From: Pycnopodia helianthoides
Taxonomy: Eukaryota > Echinodermata > Asteroidea > Forcipulatida > Asteriidae
Direction of reading: 5' to 3'
Length of the DNA: 64,000 nucleotides
Assembly (NCBI GenBank): GCA_032158295.1
Contig: CM063247.1
Coordinates: 14,052,009 to 14,116,008 of the forward strand
Within the stretch, counting starts at the first letter, position 1; each line of letters opens with the position of its first letter. The position numbers and the translations under genes were made by a program. The notes under the pieces were generated by a model. That model made no database searches. It saw nothing but the letters and a program-made list of their open reading frames with translations, and was not told the origin of the DNA. Below, piece after piece: positions 51,901 through 60,900 of the stretch.

Positions 51901-54900
51901 GAAAGTTCTGTTTTCTTATCCAACGAGAATTTTAAACTTTTATTTAGCTCTATCCGACCACCGAGACAACAGTTTAAGATAAGAACGCCTGTGTCTGCGA
52001 ATATTTTTATCTTGCATTATTTGAATGAAACTGAGACATTATCAGTCATGACTGCGAAGTTGGGGGGGGGGGGTTAAGTTGTTAGAATAAAGTAAAGGGA
52101 ACAACAGACGAATATTGGGCAAAGACAACAATACTGACAAAATTGTAAGCAGATAGTGGCAAGGGATGGTGGGGGAACAAGAATTGAGTCGAAGCAACTC
52201 ATTATGAAGCAAAAAGTAACCACCACTAAATACAGTTATATCAATTGATTTTTGATAGGAGTGGCACAAGAAGTCTATTACATACACGAAGTACGCCATG
52301 TATGTTTAACCAATGCCAAGTGAGCACACGCACACACACCCCAAAACATGTGCATGTTCAAGGTTCAGTTGTGAAGGATATTACTATACCTCATACATAT
52401 TCATGACCGAGAGTCGAACTCTCACTGGTCCATTCAACATCACGTGCCAGACGCTATATTGTACCGGTGACTGAATATGTATGAGGTGTAGTAAAACAAA
52501 TATAACATGGTTTATTTTGGTTGATCAGTCAACTTCCAATAACTCGGGGAGCTAATATCGACTGTTCACCCTCAAACCATGTTATATTTTATACTGACAA
52601 CCCCCCCCCCCCTTCTGCACAGCAACTTTGCACATCAGTCCTTTGTTTTTTTAGGACGAGTACACCTGGTGTATGTAACAGACTTCAGAAGGGGAAACAT
52701 TATAGACCTACCCTTGAGGCCCAACGGACACGTTTGATTCTCTGTTAGTATGATCACAAAGCAAATGATGAAAGAATAGAGAGAAAGATGAGATGGGAAA
52801 ACCGTGTTAGTAAGAAAAAATACAACTACACACCGGAGATTCTGAGCTCAGTCACACGCTCACATTTAACATTTTACAATCTAAAGTAGGAGATACATGG
52901 CATTTGTCAGTGCATTAAGACTATGGGCGTTACATCAATAATCAGTCAAAATGGGATGTGTATGTCACTTTTAAATGACATCATAATTTGATTGAACATG
53001 ACCCCAAAACCCCTGCAAAACCAAGCACATGTCATCAAAAGCACAAAAATTGAATAAACATGACGCACAAAAGACTCCTGTGTCTAACCCCCTAGACTCC
53101 CACCCCCCAAACAACAAAAACAGGGCGAAAGAAAAACCCCAAAACAAAAATAACCTAAATAGCAGTCTACAGTTCCACCAGTGGGCCCATAGTGTATGCC
53201 AGAGGGGTGTCCGGGTGTCTTTTGGACACCCCGTTTTAAATTTGGATACCCGGTTTTCTTTTTTATTTAAACATGAATGTATTGTAAGTGAACAAATTCG
53301 GACAACCAGTTTTAACATTTCTAGCAAATTTTGACACCCTTTTTACCAAATCCTGGCAAAAAACCTTGAGAGGTCCTCAAACCATTGAGTATGAATTCCC
53401 CTTTAACATGGGTTGTATTTTAAAGGACAGACAAATAATATGCATTATTTCCTCTGAAAGTTGTTCACTATATTTTCCCAAGGATCTGGATTTCATTTTC
53501 TTCAGGAAGCAATTTTTTTTTAATCATCAGACTCCATCGGTGTTCCCTCCCAAAACGGAAAGATTAGAGATTTCTGAAGCGAGGTGTAAGAATCGAGGGT
53601 TTTGCTCGGGTGAAAGTTACAACGTTCACACGTTGAAAGAATTAGGGGGAGTTGATGCACAGGATGGCTTAGGGGTCAAGTCAACTTTTTTTCCCGTTTT
53701 TCAGAGCAACATACCCCAGAACAGATTGCAGATTATAAATGGTGTGTTTGAACACACATGTTGGTTTCCTTTCTTGTTCTGTTCCATTTTAAATTCACAA
53801 ATTATAAATCCTCAATTAACTCCTACTGTCATGACTCTGGCAACATTTTCCAGGAGTGACACATTGAAACATTTAATGCAAGGTTTACTTTTCAGAGCGA
53901 CATGATCTCAAAAGATTGCAGAGATTATTTAAATGTGTGTTTGAACACAATGTTGGTTTCCTCTGTCTGCATCATTTTAAATTTTTCAAATTTTAATCTC
54001 ATTAAAGAAACTTAAGCAAAATGTTAGATCGAACTATTTTTCGAAACACAACATTCAGAGCACACTTACACATTGTGACTACATTCCTGGACTGGCTACC
54101 AGTTTTGAAGATAGATATTTACGTGCTAAGCAATTTACCGTCCTTAAGAAGTTGATGGTTCACTCATTCTTAAAAAAAATTGATCTAAAACGGTTTTGTC
54201 AACGTGGGTCGAGCACTGCCGAGTCTGTACCCAGTCTAGGTAACCCAATCAACTTGTACATTAACACCGAACCCTAAACTCAACTTTTGCCGCAAGTTTG
54301 CCTCAATTCCCAAACAGAAACTATTTCTGTCATCGGTGAGGACTGCATGAGCACCTTCTCTAAGCCCCCCACTTCCCGGAGAACATAAACGACCCGAGAA
54401 AAAAAAAAAGCCGGGACCCTGAGGAGGTTTGGTATCGGATGTAATAAACCCACATCAGATGAACTCAGGGGGGAGTTTGGGGAAGGAAGGAACTGTTGGA
54501 TACGTACGCGATACAATCATGTGATCAAAAGGGAAGGGTAGACATGACTGGAGTCGGGTGCCGCGGGCAATTACGTGACAGTCATTTTTATAAATTCCTA
54601 CCGATCGTGGCGATAATGATTAACCCCTATTAAGCTGTGGCTCTCTCATGTACACCGACCAGGAATGATTGAAAACGTACTAAACTGATTTTAAGTAAAG
54701 GTGAAGAGTTAATGTTTCTTTGACAGGTTGATTACAACTTTTTTACCCCCCTGATTGCCAAAGTTTGGGTGAACGATGGAGTAACGATCAAGACAAGCTG
54801 TGGTGTGTAAACTTGGCTAGCATTGCTCACTTCCAATTTCAGACTTTAAAGTGTTTGTAAATACACTCTGGAAATGATGTAGAGAAATTCTGCATTACAT

Positions 54901-57900
54901 CAACAATGGTGCTGGTCGATTATGGATTTATACACTACTGGATATTTTTTTAGAGGCGACACTACTTTAAAACGGTATCTCTAAGGTGCTGCCACAAAAT
55001 TTCCAAGGCTGTTAGTTTTATGTTTTATTAAACATTAAAGATTAGTAATATTATGGCAATAGCGTATTCACAAACACCGAGTCTGCTGTTAATACAAGTC
55101 CTAAATTTGCCTAAATTTGTCACAATGTTATACTTTTCAAGCACATTTGGCTAATGGTAAACAGATATTTCAGACACTAAGGCTCATGAATATTCATACC
55201 TTGGTTCGCACTGGTGGTTGAGGGCGTTCTTCATCCATTGGCTCATGCTCCATCTCTGTGTCAACAGAATCAAATTATGGAAGCACATTACAATTTTACA
55301 GTTGCTAGAGCTCTTACAAATCAATTGATTAAGTTCCACCCCAGGACCACGGCCCAATTTCACAGAGCTGCTTAAGCACAAAAAGTAACTAAGCACAACA
55401 AAATTAAGATTGCCAGCCAAACTACCATGTCACAAATAGAATTTGTGACTGGTATCCTGCTCATTTCTGCTAAGCAGAAAATGGTTAGGCAATATTTTCT
55501 GCTTAAGCAGCTTTATGAAAATGGGCCCTTGAATGCACCGGGTTACTCAGTGCTTTGTCATACATAGTTGTGAGGCAAAAAATAAACACAAACAAATCAC
55601 AATGTTACAGTCACATTTTCAAAATTTGTTGTTTTTTCTTCAGTGGACGCATCGCAGAGTCTGACTTTGCATTAGTTATGAGTGGTTTTCTTGGATGCAG
55701 TCTCAGTTTCTCAGCGAAGAAAGACTGATACGATATGAGGAAACTCACCCATGGGCGTGTCTTGTCTGGGTCTTAGGTCATCACTAAGATCACCACCACT
55801 AATATCCTCTGGCTGTCCGGACAATGCCACAAGCTCCATCGCTTTTTCCATTTCAGCTTCGCACTCCTAAAACGAAGACAGACGAATTAATGAACAGTTT
55901 AACAATTAACAAGTCAAATTTTGTGATCACAGATGTTTGAAAGTATATTGACCATCTGTGAGGGGCATTATTATAAAGTTTATTCCGTACAGTTGTCTCA
56001 TTATATGGGCATGATAATAAAGTACTAGTTTGGAGAAAAGGTTTCATGAAGTATATTGACCTTATGTGAGGGCGTTATTACGATACATTAGAACGGAAGG
56101 AGGAAAGGTCTATAACAAAGTATACTGACCTCATTTGAGGGCAGTATAGCAACATACTAGACCGGAAGGAGGACAGGTATAAAACAAAGTATACTGACCT
56201 CATGGGAGGGCATTATTACAACATATTAGACTGGAAGGAACACAGGTATATAACAAAGTATATTGACCTCATGTAAGGGCATTATAACAACATTCTAGAC
56301 TAGCAGGAGGACAGGTACATGACAAAGTATACTGACCTCATGTGAGGGCATTATTACAACATATTAGACCGGAAGGAACACAGGTATATAACAAAGTATA
56401 TTGACCTCATGTAAGGGCATTATAACAACATTCTAGACTAGCAGGAGGACAGGTACATGACAAAGTATACTGACCTCATGTGAGGGCATTATTACAACAT
56501 ATTAGACCGGAAGGAACACAGGTATATAACAAAGTATATTGACCTCATGTAAGGGCATTATAACAACATTCTAGACTAGCAGGAGGACAGGTACATGACA
56601 AAGTATACTGACCTCATGTGAGGGCATTATTACAACATATTAGACCGGAAGGAACTTAGGTATATAAAAAAGTATACTGACCTCATGTGAGGGCATTATA
56701 ACAACATACTAGACTAGCAGGAGGACAGGTACATGACAAAGTATACTGACCTCATGTGAGGGAATTGTAACAACATACACTGGAAGGATGACAGGTTTAT
56801 AATAAATTATATTGACCTCAAGTGAGGGTAGTATAAATCTGTACCAGAATGAGGGATAAATCAGGTTTAACACAGTAACATGTCCAAATTTGCACGACCA
56901 AAATTTGGACACCATGCACTAAAACCGCTAATCCACGACGATCCGCATTATTGTTCTACCTTTTCATTGAGGTATCGAGACACTTTGAGCCTGACGGGAC
57001 CCGGCTGTAGACCGCCAAACACCCTGTATGCTTTCTGTAGACTAACATTCTTTAAATTCTCCCCGTTCACCTCCAGCAAGTGGGAACCACGGCTGTAAAA
57101 AATAGGAAGAAAAAAAAAAAAAAAAACATTATTCACATTATCACTTCGATAATCCAACAGCTGGGACCACAGGTGGTAAAATATTAAACGTGTCATTTGA
57201 ACAACTGTATTTTAATTTGTAAACATAATTAAAAACCTTTGCAACTGTTCTCAGATATTGGAAGTAAATATGAATAAAGAAATTAATTTTATAAAAGTCT
57301 CGTTACCATTCAAGTAAGCATGCGATTTTTTAAACCCCTGCTAGAATCCGCAAGCGCTGAGTATACAGTGCTTATAACACATTGGTGTAAGAGTAAAAAC
57401 AAAACACTACTCTTTATTCTGAAGCAATTATTACATCAATTCAAAGGACAATTAAATACATTTGAATTCTTTCAGCCAATTTGTCGACACAAATAAACAA
57501 CATGCAAATTGACAATTAGAAAAGTGTACAACTTGAACCAAACGTAATTTTTACTAGATTGTCGTTGGGTTTTCACAATTATCAACTTACTTTCCAAAAC
57601 CGGTTTTCAATTTAGGGAACTGACAAGAAAACAATTTATTGTGACTGTGACCTCTGAAACCAGCCATTAGTAGCAAATCTAAAACTTGTTGGACAGAGAT
57701 GAAGCTTTTATGTGAACCACAAAAACTCCGGCTCATATTTAGAGCTTAAAAGATTTGCCCAGAAGGCAAGGGGAAGGAGGGAGTGGAAGAGGGGTTAGAA
57801 AAGGGGGTTAGCAAGGGGGGAGCGACACGTTAACTGTGCCAATGAGCAGGCACCTGTTCAATCTTGTCCAATAAGTGCATTAGTGGTTTGACCTTTTCCC

Positions 57901-60900
57901 CTAAAAACAATCACTAGTGTGGTTGAACCACAGATTAGTTCTTTCCTTCACCCCCCCCCCCAATCTCTCAAACGCGACATGTCATAAACACATTAGCCCT
58001 AACCTTCTAGTTCTGTTTTCACTTTTTTTTGTCTTCTCCTGCTACCCACAAGTTTCGGTTTCATAAACCTTGTCATATTTTGCGAGTAATATTTCGACAA
58101 ATACCGTCTCGAGTTCGTCAGCGTTTCTGGTAAACCATCTGTGCCAGGGTGTTACTGGTAGTCGGGTGTTGGAAATATGGTGTCCAAATTTGCTGTAAAT
58201 TTGGGAAAAGAGGGCATCTAGATTGCCCATTTCTTGCATGTAGATGAAAGATGAAACTAAGCTGTCCAACTCGAAAAATGTGATCAAAAACCCCCACTAC
58301 AACACAAGTATATTACTTAAAAAATGTACTTGCTCAGCCTAAATTGGCAGAAATAGCATACACTGAAACGGTGAGTACCAATTAAAACACTATGTAATGT
58401 ATACTGCTCAAGACTGTTTCCCTGACAATATGCGCCCACAACATGAAGGAATATTTTCTGCTGTAAAATTTGGCCCAGGTTTGAAGTTCTGCCAACTGTG
58501 TGTAGATTCTTGCGGCTATCTCGCCAATGCATGTGAGCTAACCTAACGACTGATGTGATTATTGATAACAACTACGCTTTGGGAGAAAAGTACCAGACAA
58601 GGTTTCCTGTTGCTAAAAATACCTTCCCACCCTAGACCCAGCCCTGGTATCAAGTTATTCCCAGGTGTCCAACACTTCACTTGTATCAAGTCATTCCCTG
58701 GTACCCAACACGTCACTGGTATCAAGTCATTCCCATTACCCAACAAGTCACTTGTATCAAGTCATTCCCTGGTACCCAACACGTCACTGGTATCAAGTCA
58801 ATCCCATTACCCAACAAGTCACTGGTATAAAGTCAGTCCCCATTACCCGGCACCCCATTACCCAGCACTTCACTGGTACAAGTCATTCCCTGGTACCCAC
58901 TACTTCAATAGTAGTATCAATTAATTCCCTGGTACCAAAGTTTTCAGTTGGTTGCCTGTGGTTCATGACTTCATTTGAAATCATTGCTTGAAAAATGCTT
59001 CCATTTTTATCAAATAATTGAAACATAACAGATGTTGGCTGCAATGACATTGTTGAAGAAAAGGTACAGCCACTGCTGGAGCTAGTATTAAGTACAATGC
59101 CTGATTTGAAGAATATCAAATATGAATAGTGTCTTCTAAAATGTACTATCAATACCTTAGTATTCAAATATTTTTTCTTACATTGTGAATTGCTCCAACA
59201 TAACCTCAACAAATGCCAACCTTTACATTTGAGTACAGAAATAAAATTGTGTTTTCCTGTAAAAACCTGAAACGACTCATTCCTTCAGTCCCAATGCAAA
59301 CGAGTATTAACACAAAGCCCCTAATACCACTGAGGTTTGTTAAAACAAATTTAAAATGTTGACTACTAAAGACACAACAAAATAATTATTCTCATCCAAA
59401 AGAAAGAGGGCCAGGTCAACAGGATGTCCTTGGGAATTGTTCCAAGGGGTCGGATTAAATAATGACAAACGGAAACAACTGACATACGGCTTGCAAATAA
59501 GAAGGAGCAACTGGATGGGTTCTCTTTTATATGTGTTTTTTAATCTCCAATTCTTTGTAATTTTTTTGTTTTTTTTAGCTTGAGACCATGTTGTCTTTCT
59601 CTTTAAACAATTTTGATAGTGGTATTAATTCAGTATTTGTACTGAGGGCCTCCATCGAAAGCAGTGCTGGGCGCTGATCGGAGCTTACCCTCATTAAAGA
59701 TGACATAAATAAATAAATAAATAAAATAAAAATATGGACAGTGGAGGACCCTAAAAGCACTGAAAGAGACTGTATCCTGCTTTATTTTGCTTTGTGTTAA
59801 GAGTTGGAAAATAACAAGTTGGCACAGGCAATTCTTTAGGCCATTGGTAAGTGTTGTGCTCTTCAGAGGAAAGGAGCAATGAAACCTAACATACCATAAT
59901 CTCCCATCTTTCTTGGCTGGTGACGTATGCTCCAGGTGTTGTACATACACCCGTCTTTCATTGCTGGTACCCGGCTCTGGTAGACATACCACACCTATGC
60001 CTAGGCTTATGCCTTGCTCTGTAATAACAAATAAACCATCATCAATTAGTTTGAAATTGAACAATGATCAAGAACTCAGGGGGTCAACAACAAAAACCAG
60101 CAAATAGGTAGTGGTTCCCCGCCTGGGCCCAAATTCACATAGCTCTTCAGCATACAAATATACTTAACAATTGTATTAGCTAAGCACAAAAATTGTAGGA
60201 ACAAGAAGCAAGCAATGTACATTACACTGTATTATAGCAAGGGATCCATATCTGCTAAGCAAGACTTTTCTGTGCTTAGCAAACTTTTGTGCTGAACAGC
60301 TTTCTGGAATTGGGCCTTGGTGTAGAGGTTAAAAACCCTTCCATGCATCGAGTGTTAGGTTTAAAAGAGGATTTACAGTCTCTATGACAACAAATAACAG
60401 CAAAAGGTTTGGACACAAGAGGGTCACGTCTTTCAAGCCTTGCTTACCTTTCTGGAGGACGATCTCTTTGGTTCGTCTGACATCACTGGTGTCCTCTCTG
60501 ATGACAGGGGAAGGTGTCTCTATAAACCCAGGCGAGTACTGCCTCTCGGCATCCTTAAAACCATTCTCGGCTCTCGATCTCTTCCTGAGGATGCAGAAGA
60601 AGAAATAACATTAGCACTTTAAATTTTTGCACTTTAAATTTAGCACTTTAAATTTTAGCACTTTAAATTTTAGCACTTAAATTTTAGCACTTAAAATTTT
60701 TGAGCACTTAAATTTTGCAAAACTTTAATTGTTATTCAACAAATCAAGAACTGATCTTTTAGCACTTTAACTTTAGCACTTTAATTGTGGCACTTTAATT
60801 GTTATTCAGTTAACTAGGGTAGTAGGATGGGTCACCTTTAGGTCTCGAGAATGAAACTGAAGCAATTTGATGTTCTATTTTAGAGAAGTTAAAGACTCTT

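Larger units (their letters stand above)
50369..55199 (-). other. PDZD2 intron 6 (4.8 kb)
   Basis: Contains the TTAA MITE 51191-51538, hairpins at 52389-52584, a repeat made of GTCCGGGTGTC and GGACACCCCG near 53200, and a fragment of the CCCTCCTACTGTC MITE (about 53815-53910). 54000-55190 has nothing identifiable. A 205-codon plus-strand ORF at 53288-53905 is discounted. Confidence 0.8.

Noticed and set aside
53288..53905. 205-codon plus-strand ORF in PDZD2 intron 6
   Set aside because: It overlaps a fragment of the CCCTCCTACTGTC MITE and other repeat-like sequence, has AT-driven composition (Phe, Ile, Asn) and no domain or splice signals.
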